Source of the DNA: Nocardia niwae NBRC 108934 = DSM 45340
GTDB taxonomy: Bacteria > Actinomycetota > Actinomycetes > Mycobacteriales > Mycobacteriaceae
Assembly: GCF_001613465.1 (NCBI RefSeq)
Contig: NZ_BDCK01000032.1
Location: forward strand, 97,423 to 161,422
Direction of reading: 5' to 3'
DNA: 64,000 bases
Part shown: in pieces, positions 25,732-34,591 of the stretch
How the letters are laid out: each line of letters opens with the position of its first letter
How positions within the stretch are numbered: position 1 is the stretch's first letter
Notes under the pieces: generated by a model
What the model was told of the DNA's origin: nothing
Database searches by the model: none
What the model saw: only the letters and a program-made list of their open reading frames with translations
Position numbers and translations under genes: made by a program

Positions 25732-26928
25732 ATGGCAGTTACGCCACAGGCCGGTGCGAAGGTCCGGGAGCTGGATGTCGGCGCCGTACCGACCCGCTAT
25801 GCGCGGGGATGGCATTGCCTGGGTCTGGCCAACACGTTCCGGGACGGCAAGCCGCACGCGGTGAACGTCTTCGGCACCAAGCTCGTCGTCTGGGCCGACA
25901 GCAACGGTGAACTGCGAGTGCTGGACGCCTACTGCAGGCACATGGGCGGCGACCTGAGCATGGGCGAGGTCAAGGGCGACGACATCGCCTGCCCGTTCCA
26001 CGACTGGCGCTGGTCGGGCACCAACGGCAAGTGCACCGCGATTCCGTACGCGCGGCGGGTGCCGCCGCTGGCGCGTACCAGGAAGTGGACCACGCTGGAG
26101 CGCAACGGTCAGCTGTTCGTCTGGCACGACCACGAGGGCAGCCAGCCGCCGCCCGAGGTCACGATCCCGCACATCAAGGGCCCTTACACCGACGCCGACG
26201 GTAACCCCAGCGAGCAACTCGACAGCGGGTGGACCGACTGGACCTGGAACTCGATGCTGATCGAGGGCGCCAACTGCCGCGAGATCATCGACAACGTGGT
26301 CGACATGGCCCACTTCTTCTACATCCATTTCGCCTTCCCGACGTACTTCAAGAACGTCTTCGAGGGTCACATCGCCACCCAGTTCCTGGAGACCAAGGGC
26401 AGGCCGGACATCGGCATGGCCTCCAAGTACGGCGGTGACACGCTGCTGAAGTCCGAGGCCTCGTACTTCGGCCCCTCGTACATGATCAACCCGCTGATCA
26501 ATATCTACAGCGGTTACGAGGTCAAGAGCGTCCTGATCAACTGCCACTACCCGGTCACCCAGGACTCGTTCGTCCTGCAGTGGGGCATCACGCTGGAGAA
26601 GCCGAAGGGCGTCGACGGCGAGATGGCGGCCAAGCTGGCGGAGAAGATGACCGAGGGCATCAGCGTCGGTTTCCTGCAGGACGTCGAGATCTGGAAGCAC
26701 AAGTCCAAGGTCGAGAACCCGCTGCTGTGCGAGGAGGACGGGCCGGTCTACCAGCTGCGTCGCTGGTATGACCAGTTCTACGTCGACCTGGCCGACGTCA
26801 CCGAGAAGATGACCCAGCGCTTCGAGTTCGAGGTGGACACCACCAAGGCCAACGAGGCGTGGGAGGCCGAGGTCGCGGAGAACCTGCGGCGCAAGCGCGA
26901 GTCCGAGGAAGCCGAGGCCGGCGTCTGA
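25732..26928 (+). CDS. kshA: 3-Ketosteroid 9-alpha-hydroxylase oxygenase KshA
   Basis: A 398-aa Rieske oxygenase. The [2Fe-2S] motif is CRHMGG...CPFHDW (about residues 67-89). The mononuclear iron ligands lie in DNVVDMAHFFYIHF. It hydroxylates C9 of androstenedione-type steroids; together with KstD this opens ring B. It needs electrons from a KshB reductase, which is not encoded in the window. ATG 25732 follows a GGAGGAGG ribosome site. It is divergent from hsaA, as in rhodococci. Confidence 0.95.
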   Translation: MAVTPQAGAKVRELDVGAVPTRYARGWHCLGLANTFRDGKPHAVNVFGTKLVVWADSNGELRVLDAYCRHMGGDLSMGEVKGDDIACPFHDWRWSGTNGKCTAIPYARRVPPLARTRKWTTLERNGQLFVWHDHEGSQPPPEVTIPHIKGPYTDADGNPSEQLDSGWTDWTWNSMLIEGANCREIIDNVVDMAHFFYIHFAFPTYFKNVFEGHIATQFLETKGRPDIGMASKYGGDTLLKSEASYFGPSYMINPLINIYSGYEVKSVLINCHYPVTQDSFVLQWGITLEKPKGVDGEMAAKLAEKMTEGISVGFLQDVEIWKHKSKVENPLLCEEDGPVYQLRRWYDQFYVDLADVTEKMTQRFEFEVDTTKANEAWEAEVAENLRRKRESEEAEAGV

Positions 26929-27260
26929 TGGCGGCCACCTGGGCGAAGGCACCCGATTTCGCCGACCAGCCCGCTCGGCGAGCCGAAGTGCGCGCCCAGA
27001 CGGTGGTCGACAAACAGCGCTATCTGGAGGACGGCCTGACCCCGCTGCGGTGTCAGGCCTGCCAGAGCCAGGTGCTGGTGCGCAAGAGCAGTACGCACCA
27101 GACCTCGGTGCAGTGGACCGGCGACCCGGCCGAGCGCTGCCCGGTCTTCGCCGAACTGAGCGCGCGCGGCCACGGGCCGGGCCGCCCCGACTCCTGTCCG
27201 AACCTCGAGCGCACCATCGCCTGGGCCGTGGACGAGGGCGTGCTCGAAATACCTGAGTGA
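26928..27260 (+). CDS. Small cysteine-containing protein coupled to kshA
   Basis: A 110-aa soluble protein with four cysteines (a C-x-x-C pair in RCQACQSQVLV, then RCPVF and DSCPNLERT), which could bind a metal. Its ATG overlaps the kshA stop by one base (TGATG), indicating co-translation. M. tuberculosis also carries an uncharacterised gene (Rv3527) after kshA. No function is known. A role in assembling or feeding electrons to KshA is a guess from context. Confidence 0.75.
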   Translation: MAATWAKAPDFADQPARRAEVRAQTVVDKQRYLEDGLTPLRCQACQSQVLVRKSSTHQTSVQWTGDPAERCPVFAELSARGHGPGRPDSCPNLERTIAWAVDEGVLEIPE

Positions 27261-27430
27261 TCAGGCTGTTCGGGGCAGGTGGGCGCTGATCGGTTTGCCC
27301 GCCGATCGCCGCGGCGGTGACCGCGCTGTCGCGGCCGAGCCGTGCTCCGGCTACGTTGACGGGAACAAAAAGGACCTTCGTGCCGGAACGGATACCGTTC
27401 GATCCGGCGCCGCAGGAGGGAGTTTCCGCG

Positions 27431-28249
27431 ATGCTGGTGCGGCATCTGGACTGCGCGACCATGTGCCCGGTCGGCGGGCGCGCGCTGCTGGGCAGCGGTG
27501 GGCTGCTGACCGGCGGACTGGTCGGCCATTGCCTGCTCGTCGAGTCCGAGGACGGACTGGTGCTGGTGGACACCGGATTCGGCATGGCCGACGTGCTCGA
27601 CCGCGCCAGGCTGGGGGCGGGCAGCGCGCGGCTGCTGCGGCCCCGCTTGCGTCCGGAGCTCACCGCGCTGCACCAGATTCGCGGGCTCGGCTATCGGCGC
27701 GAGGATGTCCGGCACGTCGTGCTGACCCATCTCGATCTCGATCACGCCGGCGGGCTGTCGGACTTCCCCGACGCCACGGTGCACGTCTTCGCCGACGAAC
27801 TCGACGCGGCGACCCAGCGCCCGACCCTCGGCGAGAAACTGCGCTACCAGCCGCGTCAGTGGGAGCACGGGCCCCGCTGGCTGGCTCACGAGACCGGGGC
27901 GGACACGTGGTTCGGTTTCACCGCCGTCCCGGTGCTGGAGGACATCATGCTGATCCCGCTGGTCGGGCACACCCGCGGGCACAGCGGTGTCGCGGTCCGG
28001 CAGAGCGACGGATGGTTGTTGCACTGCGGTGACGCCTATTTCCACCATCGGCAACTGGCGGCGGGGAAGGGTCGGCCGCCGGTCGGCCTGGGTGTCTTCG
28101 AGGTGCTGGCGAGCACGCTGGGGCGCGCCCGGGTGGAGAATCTGGAGCGCCTGCGCACGCTGCACGCCGACCACGGCGACCGGGTGCGGATGTTCTGCGC
28201 GCACGATCCGCACGAGCTCGCCCAGTTCGCCACCGTGCCGGTGCGGTGA
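27431..28249 (+). CDS. Metallo-beta-lactamase-fold hydrolase (lactonase-like)
   Basis: A 272-aa protein with the MBL metal motif VVLTHLDLDHAGGL, in which the usual HxHxDH reads HxDxDH, followed by LVGHTRGHSGV and LLHCGDAYFHH. It resembles AHL-lactonase/glyoxalase-II-like enzymes, but the substrate is unknown. ATG 27431 has GGAGGG 10 nt upstream. GTG 27380, with AAGGA 5 nt upstream, is an equally possible longer start (17 more residues). Confidence 0.8.
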   Translation: MLVRHLDCATMCPVGGRALLGSGGLLTGGLVGHCLLVESEDGLVLVDTGFGMADVLDRARLGAGSARLLRPRLRPELTALHQIRGLGYRREDVRHVVLTHLDLDHAGGLSDFPDATVHVFADELDAATQRPTLGEKLRYQPRQWEHGPRWLAHETGADTWFGFTAVPVLEDIMLIPLVGHTRGHSGVAVRQSDGWLLHCGDAYFHHRQLAAGKGRPPVGLGVFEVLASTLGRARVENLERLRTLHADHGDRVRMFCAHDPHELAQFATVPVR

Positions 28250-28255
28250 ATCCGG

Positions 28256-28666
28256 TCAGTCCAGCCGGAAGTCGGCGAAGTCGAACCCCGGCGAGACAAT
28301 GCAGCTGACCAGGACGTATTCCGCGCCCGCAGGCCGCGCCGACTGACTGACGCCGCCGGGCACCACGGCTTGGAGCAGCTGCCCCTGCTCGAGGTCGGGG
28401 CCGAGGGTCACCACTTCGCCGCCGATGTCCAGCGCGAGCGGCCCGCCGCGATGCCAGAGCCACAGCTCGTCGGAGCGCACCGTGTGCGGGGCGGACTGCT
28501 CGCCCGGCAACAGCAGGAAATGGATCGCCGTCGCCGCCGCACGCGGGCCCGGGTAGCCCTCTGGCATGAATTCCACCGGGCTGCGCCAGGTTTCGCGATA
28601 CCAGCCGCCCTCTGGGTGCGGCGCGAGATCGAGTGCGACGGCGAGCGGCGGTCGATTGTCGGTCAT
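28256..28666 (-). CDS. DUF985-type cupin protein
   Basis: A 136-aa single-domain cupin with the family pattern LAPHPEGGWYRETWRSP, AIHFLLLPGEQSAPHTVRSD, ELWLWHRGGPL and VLVSCIVSPGFDFADF. The function is unknown; some DUF985 proteins have been called sugar epimerase-like. It converges on the MBL gene with a 6-base gap. Confidence 0.85.
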   Translation of the reverse strand: MTDNRPPLAVALDLAPHPEGGWYRETWRSPVEFMPEGYPGPRAAATAIHFLLLPGEQSAPHTVRSDELWLWHRGGPLALDIGGEVVTLGPDLEQGQLLQAVVPGGVSQSARPAGAEYVLVSCIVSPGFDFADFRLD

Positions 28667-28696
28667 CGTTCGACTATGCCCGATCGGCGCCGCCGC

Positions 28697-29746
28697 TCAG
28701 CTCTCGTCGATCCGCCAGGTGATTCCGAACGGCGCCAGCGCATCGAGGAAATCGGCGGCGTCGAACGCCTCGGCGGGGGACAGCGCGCCCGGTGTAGGGG
28801 AGCCCTCGGCGAGCCGAACGGCGGTTTCCGCCGCCATCAGGGCCGAGTCGCGGTAGGAGTCGACGCCGCTGAGCACACCGCGGACGCGGCGCCCGTCCGC
28901 GCCGAACGTGTCGACGACGAGGTCGTAGCGCAGGTCGGCGCTGGGCGCGTCGGGCAGCGTGTCGATGAGTTCGGCGGTGAACCCGCCGAGTGTCTCCAGG
29001 ATCGAGGTGGCGAGGACGCCCTCGACGTAGGAGACGTCGGAGTGCCGGGGGATGGTCAGGACCGGTGGCTGTGGGAATTTCGCGACCGTAGTCGGCTCGG
29101 TGTGGCCGGGGAAGGTCATCGTGTCGTGGCGTGCCGTCGCTCCGGTGCGCAGTTCGCCATCGGCATAGTGCCACCCGCCCCCGCGGAACCAGTCCAGGCC
29201 GGCGAACACCGTCTTGGCGCTGCCTTTGGAACCGTTGCCGCCGCTCTTGCTCAGGTGGCTCAGCACCACCTCGGCCGGTCCGGCCGCGCGCCGCGTGGTG
29301 AGGTGGGCGAGCAGGTCACCGGGGAGATTGCTGTCGGTGACGCCGGAGACCAGGGTGACGCCCGCCGCCGCGGCGCGCGGTCCGAACTCGTCGAAGACCC
29401 GTTTCAGGAACAGCTGCTCGCCGGACATGTCGGTGTAGTGCGCACCCGCCTCGATCGCCGCGGCGAGCACCGCGGAGCCGTGCTCGACGTAGGCGGGCAG
29501 GCTGCTGATCACCACGTCGGCTCCGGTGAACGCGGTGACGAGGGCCGCGTGGTCGGCGAGTTCGGCCACCCGGACGTCGGCGTCGGGCAGATCGACGGCA
29601 TCGGCGGCGGCGCGCACGCGATCGCCGTCGCGGCCGACCAGGATCGGGGTGACGCCCCGGCGGCGCAGTTCGGTGAGCAGGTAGCCGCCGGTGTGTCCGG
29701 TGGCGCCGTAGACGGCGATGGCGCGGGTGGTTTCGGTGGATGTCAT
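28697..29746 (-). CDS. Saccharopine dehydrogenase-like NAD(P)-binding protein
   Basis: A 349-aa protein with N-terminal Rossmann motif AIAVYGATGHTGGYLLTELR. It is followed by the saccharopine-dehydrogenase-type pattern (LVGRDGDRVRAAADA, VVISSLPAYVEHG, YTDMSGEQLF). It is probably an oxidoreductase, with unknown substrate. ATG 29746 begins directly at the Rossmann fold. It is divergent from the AraC-type regulator, which is its likely controller. Confidence 0.82.
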   Translation of the reverse strand: MTSTETTRAIAVYGATGHTGGYLLTELRRRGVTPILVGRDGDRVRAAADAVDLPDADVRVAELADHAALVTAFTGADVVISSLPAYVEHGSAVLAAAIEAGAHYTDMSGEQLFLKRVFDEFGPRAAAAGVTLVSGVTDSNLPGDLLAHLTTRRAAGPAEVVLSHLSKSGGNGSKGSAKTVFAGLDWFRGGGWHYADGELRTGATARHDTMTFPGHTEPTTVAKFPQPPVLTIPRHSDVSYVEGVLATSILETLGGFTAELIDTLPDAPSADLRYDLVVDTFGADGRRVRGVLSGVDSYRDSALMAAETAVRLAEGSPTPGALSPAEAFDAADFLDALAPFGITWRIDES

Positions 29747-29842
29747 GTGTACGAATCTATTGCTCGGATATGAGTCGACCAATGCCCATGAAGCTCGATA
29801 GTTTGTTCCAAACGCTCATTACTAGAGTGCTACGGTGAGATA

Positions 29843-30760
29843 GTGGACATTCTCAGCGAGGCCATCGCGGCCATCCGCACCGGCAGCCCCACCTCCGGCT
29901 TGTTCATCCGGCACGCTCCTTGGGGCCGCCGGTATCCCGTCGTGCCGGGCGCGGGTTTCCACGTGGTTCTGCAGGGTTCGTGCTGGGTGGTGCCGCCGAG
30001 CGGCGAACCCATGGCGCTCGGCGCGGGGGACGTCTTGTTCATGCCGCGCGGGGCCGACCACGACCTGGTCGACAGTCTGGCCACCCCGATCACCGAGATC
30101 GCGCTGCCCGGTGAGCCCAGGGAGATCGCGGGGCCCGGCGTGCGGACCGCATTGCTCTGCGGCGCTTACGAACTCGGCCGGGGTCGCAGCCATCCGATGC
30201 TCGACGAGTTGCCCGAGTTCATCCATCTGCCCGCACGCCCGGGACGTCATCCCGCGTTGCGCGGCGCGGTCGACCTGCTGGCCGCGGAGATCGCCGAGCC
30301 GCGCCCGGGCAGCGACGCGGCCGTGCCCGCGATCCTCGAGACGTTGCTGTTGTTCGTCCTGCGCGCCTGGTTCGACGAGCAAGCCGATGCGCAATCCTCC
30401 GGCTGGTCAGGCGCTTTCGCCGATCCGGCGGTCGCGTCGGTGCTGCGCGCGGTGCACGAGGAACCGGCGCGCGCGTGGACCGTCTCCGACCTCGGTGACA
30501 TCGCGGGCGTTTCCCGCGCGACTCTCGCCCGCCGCTTCACCGCGACGGTCGGCGAACCGCCACTGGCTTACGTGACCCGCTGGCGCATGCTGACCGCCGC
30601 CCGCCTGCTCCGCGAAACCGACAACAGCCTCGGCGCCGTGGCCCGGCGGGTCGGCTACGCCTCGGAGTTCGCTTTCGCGAAAGCGTTCAAACGCGAATAC
30701 GGCCTGGCGCCAGGGCAGTATCGCCGTGCGGCCGACAGTCCACCGTTGGTCGCGGTCTGA
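29843..30760 (+). CDS. AraC-family regulator with cupin_6-type sensor domain
   Basis: A 305-aa protein. Residues about 10-190 form the AraC-type cupin (GFHVVLQGSCWVVPPSGEP, GDVLFMPRGADHDLVD). Residues about 205-300 hold two HTH motifs (WTVSDLGDIAGVSRATLARR, LGAVARRVGYASEFAFAKAF). The GTG start has a weak upstream site. It lies 96 bases from the divergent saccharopine-dehydrogenase-like gene. The arrangement is typical of an AraC activator beside its target. Confidence 0.88.
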   Translation: MDILSEAIAAIRTGSPTSGLFIRHAPWGRRYPVVPGAGFHVVLQGSCWVVPPSGEPMALGAGDVLFMPRGADHDLVDSLATPITEIALPGEPREIAGPGVRTALLCGAYELGRGRSHPMLDELPEFIHLPARPGRHPALRGAVDLLAAEIAEPRPGSDAAVPAILETLLLFVLRAWFDEQADAQSSGWSGAFADPAVASVLRAVHEEPARAWTVSDLGDIAGVSRATLARRFTATVGEPPLAYVTRWRMLTAARLLRETDNSLGAVARRVGYASEFAFAKAFKREYGLAPGQYRRAADSPPLVAV

Positions 30761-30770
30761 CGCACCGAAC

Positions 30771-31523
30771 TCAGCTGAACGGCGAACTGGGCCGTTCCTG
30801 GAGTTCGTCGTCCACGTAGATGTCCACCTTCTCGTTGTAGAAGCAGACGAGACCGGCGACCTTCTGGCTCTCCGGAAGCGGCGTGCGGTAACCCCACACG
30901 TAGTCGGGATACTCCTTGCCCTCGACTCGGACGGTCCAGTAGTCGGCGGTGCCCTTGTACGGGCAGCTGGTGTGCGTGGCCGACGGGTACAGCAGATCCA
31001 TGCGGACGTCCGTCATCGGCAGGTAATACCGTGGCGGCAGACCGGTTTCGAACAGAATGCGCGGCGTGCGCGAGTCGGCGACCGTGACGCCGTCGATCTG
31101 CACCCGCACGTGCCGCGAACTGGCCAGGATATCGACGCGCGAGTAGGGGTTGCGCGGATGGACGTAGATCGGCTCGTCCTCCTCGAACCACTCGTCCATC
31201 GCACCCCACTCCAGCCGGACGAGGTCGCGCAGTTCGGTCAGTGGTGAATCGTGGTACCGCAGCGCGGCTCCGCCCGCCGTCGTGCTGTCGACCATGACGT
31301 CGTAGACGGTCGCGTCGCCGCGGCTCGCGGAGTGCTGGGTCTGCCCGCTCGGTTCGAGCTTCGCGCGCAGATCCGCGACCGGCAGGTAGTAGGCCGGGTA
31401 ATGCGGGTTCTCCCAGACGAGCACCGGCCGCACGCTGTCGGCCACCAAATGCCCGCCCAAGTAGACGCGCACTCGCTTCTTGCTGGTCTCGACGCTGACG
31501 CGGCCCCGCTTCGCTTCGGTCAT
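30771..31523 (-). CDS. Tandem DUF427 protein
   Basis: A 250-aa protein with two DUF427 units: residues about 10-115 (VRVYLGGHLVADSVRPVLVW, YYLPVADL) and 125-235 (VRVQIDGVTVADSRTPRILF, YYLPMTDVRMDLL, then TSCPYKGTADYW). The final conserved VCFYNEKVDIYVDD is present. The function is unknown. It stands alone between convergent AraC and the MFS terminator. Confidence 0.88.
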   Translation of the reverse strand: MTEAKRGRVSVETSKKRVRVYLGGHLVADSVRPVLVWENPHYPAYYLPVADLRAKLEPSGQTQHSASRGDATVYDVMVDSTTAGGAALRYHDSPLTELRDLVRLEWGAMDEWFEEDEPIYVHPRNPYSRVDILASSRHVRVQIDGVTVADSRTPRILFETGLPPRYYLPMTDVRMDLLYPSATHTSCPYKGTADYWTVRVEGKEYPDYVWGYRTPLPESQKVAGLVCFYNEKVDIYVDDELQERPSSPFS

Positions 31524-31573
31524 ATCTCTCGACCGTACTCCTCGCAGCCGCCCTGGCCAGGGTGAAAGAACGA

Positions 31574-31603
31574 CGAAGGCAGCCACGCGTGTGGCTGCCT
31601 TCG
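31574..31603 (-). terminator. Rho-independent-type terminator of the MFS operon
   Basis: Arms CGAAGGCAGCCAC / GTGGCTGCCTTCG (13 bp, perfect) with a 4-nt loop, 14 bases past the MFS stop. On the minus strand it is followed by a T-rich run (TCGTTCTTTC). Confidence 0.8.
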
Positions 31604-31616
31604 ATGCGCTCGGGGG

Positions 31617-32861
31617 TCAGTCGCCGACCGTAATGGCCTGCGCTTCCTCGACGCTGTGCGGTGCGGGATCGTGGTCGTCGAGGTGGGCCAGGGCGGCGCG
31701 CCCGGCCAGCAGGACGACGACCGCGGCGGCGGTGCACGCCGCGCCCACCCAGAACGGCAACGAGATGCTGTGCTCGCCGAGTTTGCCCGCGAGGTAGGGG
31801 GCGGCGGCGCCGCCGGCGAACCGGACGAAGCTGTAGGCCGCCGACGCGGTGGACCGCTCCACCGGCGCGGAGATCATCACGGCCTCGGTGATCAGCGTGT
31901 TGTTCACGCCGAGGAACAAGCCCGCCAGCACGGTGCCGACGATCAGCACCGGCTTGTGCTCGGCGAAGACGGCCATCATCGCCAGGTCCGCCGCGAACAG
32001 CGCCAGCGAGAGGCCCATCATCGGCAGCGAACCGAACCGGCGCTGCAACCGGGGGGCCAGGAACACCGACGCGATCGCCAGCAGCACACCCCAGCCGCAG
32101 AAGATGAAGCCGATCGCGTAGGTGCCCATGTCCAGCGGGAACGGGGTGTAGGCGAGCAGGGTGAAGAAGCCGAAGTTGTACAGCAGGGCGGTGAGGCTCA
32201 CGATCAGCAACCCCCGGTGGCGCAACGCGCGGAACGGCGCGGCGATCGAGGTGCGGTGCGCGGGCTCGGGGCCTTCCGGCAGCAGGACGACGATGCTGAT
32301 CAGCGCGACGGCCATCAGCGCGGAGACGCCGAAGAACGGTCCGCGCCAGCTGATTCCGCCGAGCACGCCGCCGACCAGCGGTCCGGTCGCGATGCCGATG
32401 CCGAGCGCCGCCTCGTACAGGATGATCGCGCGTGCCACGCCGCCGCTGGCCGCGCCGACGATGGTGGCCAGCGCGGTGGCGATGAACAGCGCGTTGCCCA
32501 GGCCCCAGCCCGCCCGGAAGCCGACGATCTGCGCCACCGTGTCGGACATGCCGGCCAGCGCCGCGAACACGATGATGATCGCCAACCCGGCCAGCAGCGT
32601 CTTCTTGGCGCCGAAGCGGCTGGACACCACACCGGTGACCAGCATGGCCACGCCCGTGACCAGCATGTAGCTGGTGAACAGCAGCGACACCTGGGAGGGG
32701 GAGGCGTGCAGTTGTTCGCCGATGGGTTTGAGGATGGGATCGACCAGGCCGATGCCCATGAAGGCGATCACGCTGGCGAACGCGACCGCCCAGACGGCTT
32801 TCGGTTGCTTGGTGTCGTTCGCGGCCGGTGCCGCGGCGCGGGTGGGAGCCAATGTGCTCAT
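31617..32861 (-). CDS. MFS transporter (12-TM, drug efflux type)
   Basis: A 414-aa protein with about 12 hydrophobic helices and the loop 2-3 signature VVSSRFGAKKTLLAGL. The helix-5 motif C-like region is ALGIGIATGPLVGGVLGG. It resembles DHA1-type exporters. The ATG overlaps the marR stop (ATGA), so the two are co-expressed and the MarR protein probably senses the exported compound. A hairpin terminator follows. Confidence 0.88.
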   Translation of the reverse strand: MSTLAPTRAAAPAANDTKQPKAVWAVAFASVIAFMGIGLVDPILKPIGEQLHASPSQVSLLFTSYMLVTGVAMLVTGVVSSRFGAKKTLLAGLAIIIVFAALAGMSDTVAQIVGFRAGWGLGNALFIATALATIVGAASGGVARAIILYEAALGIGIATGPLVGGVLGGISWRGPFFGVSALMAVALISIVVLLPEGPEPAHRTSIAAPFRALRHRGLLIVSLTALLYNFGFFTLLAYTPFPLDMGTYAIGFIFCGWGVLLAIASVFLAPRLQRRFGSLPMMGLSLALFAADLAMMAVFAEHKPVLIVGTVLAGLFLGVNNTLITEAVMISAPVERSTASAAYSFVRFAGGAAAPYLAGKLGEHSISLPFWVGAACTAAAVVVLLAGRAALAHLDDHDPAPHSVEEAQAITVGD

Positions 32862-33331
32862 CGATGTCCCCTCGGGATCGGATCGTGCTGTCGCGTAGCC
32901 GTTTTCAGGGCCTCCAGCAGGTCGTGCAATTCGGTGTCCAGCCGCTCCAGACGTTCGGCGTCGAAGCCGGGCAGGTTCCCGCCGATCGCGGCGGCGAACG
33001 CTCGGCGGAACTGGGCCAGCCGGTTTCGCCCGGCCGGGGTGAGTTCGATGACGACGGCCCGGAAGTCCTCCGGGTCTTTGCGTCGGGTCGCGAAGCCTTC
33101 CGCGACCAGCTTGCCGATCAGCGCCGTTGCCGCCGGCTGTGAACATCGGTCGATCCTGGCGAATTCGCTGACCCGCAGCGCGCCGTGTTCGTCGAGCACC
33201 GCCAGTGCCCGCAACATGGCGCGCGGCAGGTCGTCGCCGCTGAGCACCCCGGCCAGCCGGGTGAGCCTGCCCGCGGTGACGAGAAGGTCGACGACGATGT
33301 CATCCGCTACGTTCACCTGAGCTTGCCGCAC
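32858..33331 (-). CDS. MarR-family regulator
   Basis: A 157-aa winged-helix protein (LRALAVLDEHGALRVSEFAR, CSQPAATALIGKLVAEGFA, DFRAVVIELTPAGRNRLAQF). It is first gene of a two-gene operon with the MFS exporter. The AT-rich stretch upstream (33332-33365) holds the likely promoter, and a weak ATAG/CTAT dyad there could be its operator. Confidence 0.87.
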   Translation of the reverse strand: MRQAQVNVADDIVVDLLVTAGRLTRLAGVLSGDDLPRAMLRALAVLDEHGALRVSEFARIDRCSQPAATALIGKLVAEGFATRRKDPEDFRAVVIELTPAGRNRLAQFRRAFAAAIGGNLPGFDAERLERLDTELHDLLEALKTATRQHDPIPRGHR

Positions 33332-33391
33332 AGGAAATATTATTACATAGGCTAACTATCTATTCGCCGTGAAGTCGGCCACAGGCGGGAG

Positions 33392-33420
33392 CGGTCCCGC
33401 GGAGCAGGTCCGCGGGACCG
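33392..33420 (-). terminator. Hairpin terminator after the cupin gene
   Basis: Arms CGGTCCCGCGGA / TCCGCGGGACCG (12 bp, perfect) with a 5-nt loop, 13 bases beyond the cupin stop. There is no T-run. Confidence 0.65.
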
Positions 33421-33433
33421 TCGGTGTTGCTGC

Positions 33434-33931
33434 TCAATCCGGTTGTGCTACACCGATATCGGTTGAGTGTGCCGGTTCCTCGTAGTGGATGTCGTACGCC
33501 GCCGCGATCGGGTTGATCTTCACCGGGTCCAGCGCTCCGCCGGTCAGCACCGACGCGCCGGCTTCGAAGAGATCCTCCAGGTAGCACTCCCAGCCGCCGG
33601 GAGAGGAGATCTGCAGCACCCGCGGCGGCGGTTGCGATCCGCACCGCAGAGCGTGCGGCACACCGTGCGGGAGCAGGACGAACATGCCTTCCGTCGCGGA
33701 GAGGGTCCGGTCGTCGAACTCGACGTCCAGCGTGCCTTCGAGCACGTAGATGCATTCGTCCGCCACGTGGTGGGTGTGCCGTGGGATGTCGCGCGCGAGC
33801 GTCACCTCCAGTAGGGAGAACCTGCCCTCGGTGTCGGCGGTGGTGGCCTTCACCGCGAAGGCGGGCGGCAACGGCACCCGCCCCGGCCTTGCTTCGCCGG
33901 GGGTCAGGAGGCGGAAACGATTGTGGGACAT
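33434..33931 (-). CDS. Cupin domain protein
   Basis: A 165-aa protein with a cupin_2 core: HTHHVADECIYVLEGTLDVE (metal-binding His/Glu motif 1) and LLPHGVPHALRC (motif 2). The function is unknown; quercetinase- or dioxygenase-like cupins have this form. It is divergent from the TetR gene at 34009 with a palindromic site between, so it is probably repressed by that TetR. Confidence 0.82.
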   Translation of the reverse strand: MSHNRFRLLTPGEARPGRVPLPPAFAVKATTADTEGRFSLLEVTLARDIPRHTHHVADECIYVLEGTLDVEFDDRTLSATEGMFVLLPHGVPHALRCGSQPPPRVLQISSPGGWECYLEDLFEAGASVLTGGALDPVKINPIAAAYDIHYEEPAHSTDIGVAQPD

Positions 33932-33955
33932 GGAGTGCTACCCTTCGAAGCGATT

Positions 33956-33979
33956 AATCGGAACCGGAATCCGATTCCG
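33956..33979. promoter_or_regulatory. Overlapping palindromes between cupin and tetR (likely TetR operator)
   Basis: Two nested dyads: AATCGGA/TCCGATT (7-bp arms, 7-nt spacer, 33956-33976) and CGGAAT/ATTCCG (6-bp arms, 3-nt spacer, 33965-33979). The site sits between divergent starts at 33931 and 34009. Confidence 0.6.
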
Positions 33980-34008
33980 TTTGAAGCGTAAACCCGGAGG
34001 TATCGCCA

Positions 34009-34590
34009 GTGTCAAGGCCCACGCCCCGCAGGCAGCGGGCCGACGCCGCGCTCAACCGCACGCGCATCGTGGCCGTGGCCCGCACCCTGTTCGCCGAGCG
34101 CGGCAGCGCGGTGCAATTGCCCGAGATCGCACGCGCCGCCGGAGTCGGAATCGGCACCGTCTACCGCCATTTCCCCACCCATGCCGACCTCATCGAGGCC
34201 GCGGCCGAGCAGCGCTTCGCCGAGATCGAGGACTTCGCCCGCGCCGAATGTCTGCGCGCCGAGCCCGGGCAGGGGCTCGCCCGCTACTTGCGCCATGTCG
34301 GCGCGGTGCTGACCGCCGACCGGGGTTTGTCGGCGGCGATCGAGGCGGCGCGGCAGTCGACGGGCAGCGAGCCGCGCGGCGAATCCCGCGGCAGGCTCGA
34401 GGAGGTGATCGGCGAGCTCGTCGCGCGGGACCGGGCCGCGGGAACACTGCGCGACGACTGCACGGTGGCTGACGTCTACATGATCGTCGGCGCGATGTCC
34501 GCGACGATCGGCAGCGGCAGCGGCGATTGGCGCAGGCTCGTGGAGATCGTTCTCGACGGCCTGCGTCCCGGCGGACGGCCGGACGAGTGA
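34009..34590 (+). CDS. TetR-family transcriptional regulator
   Basis: A 193-aa protein with N-terminal TetR HTH (IVAVARTLFAERGSAVQLPE then VGIGTVYRHFPTHADLIEAA, residues about 20-66). GTG 34009 has CCGGAGG 8 nt upstream. It likely controls the divergent cupin gene and itself. Its stop is one base away from the convergent BBE oxidase stop. Confidence 0.88.
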   Translation: MSRPTPRRQRADAALNRTRIVAVARTLFAERGSAVQLPEIARAAGVGIGTVYRHFPTHADLIEAAAEQRFAEIEDFARAECLRAEPGQGLARYLRHVGAVLTADRGLSAAIEAARQSTGSEPRGESRGRLEEVIGELVARDRAAGTLRDDCTVADVYMIVGAMSATIGSGSGDWRRLVEIVLDGLRPGGRPDE

Positions 34591-34591
34591 G

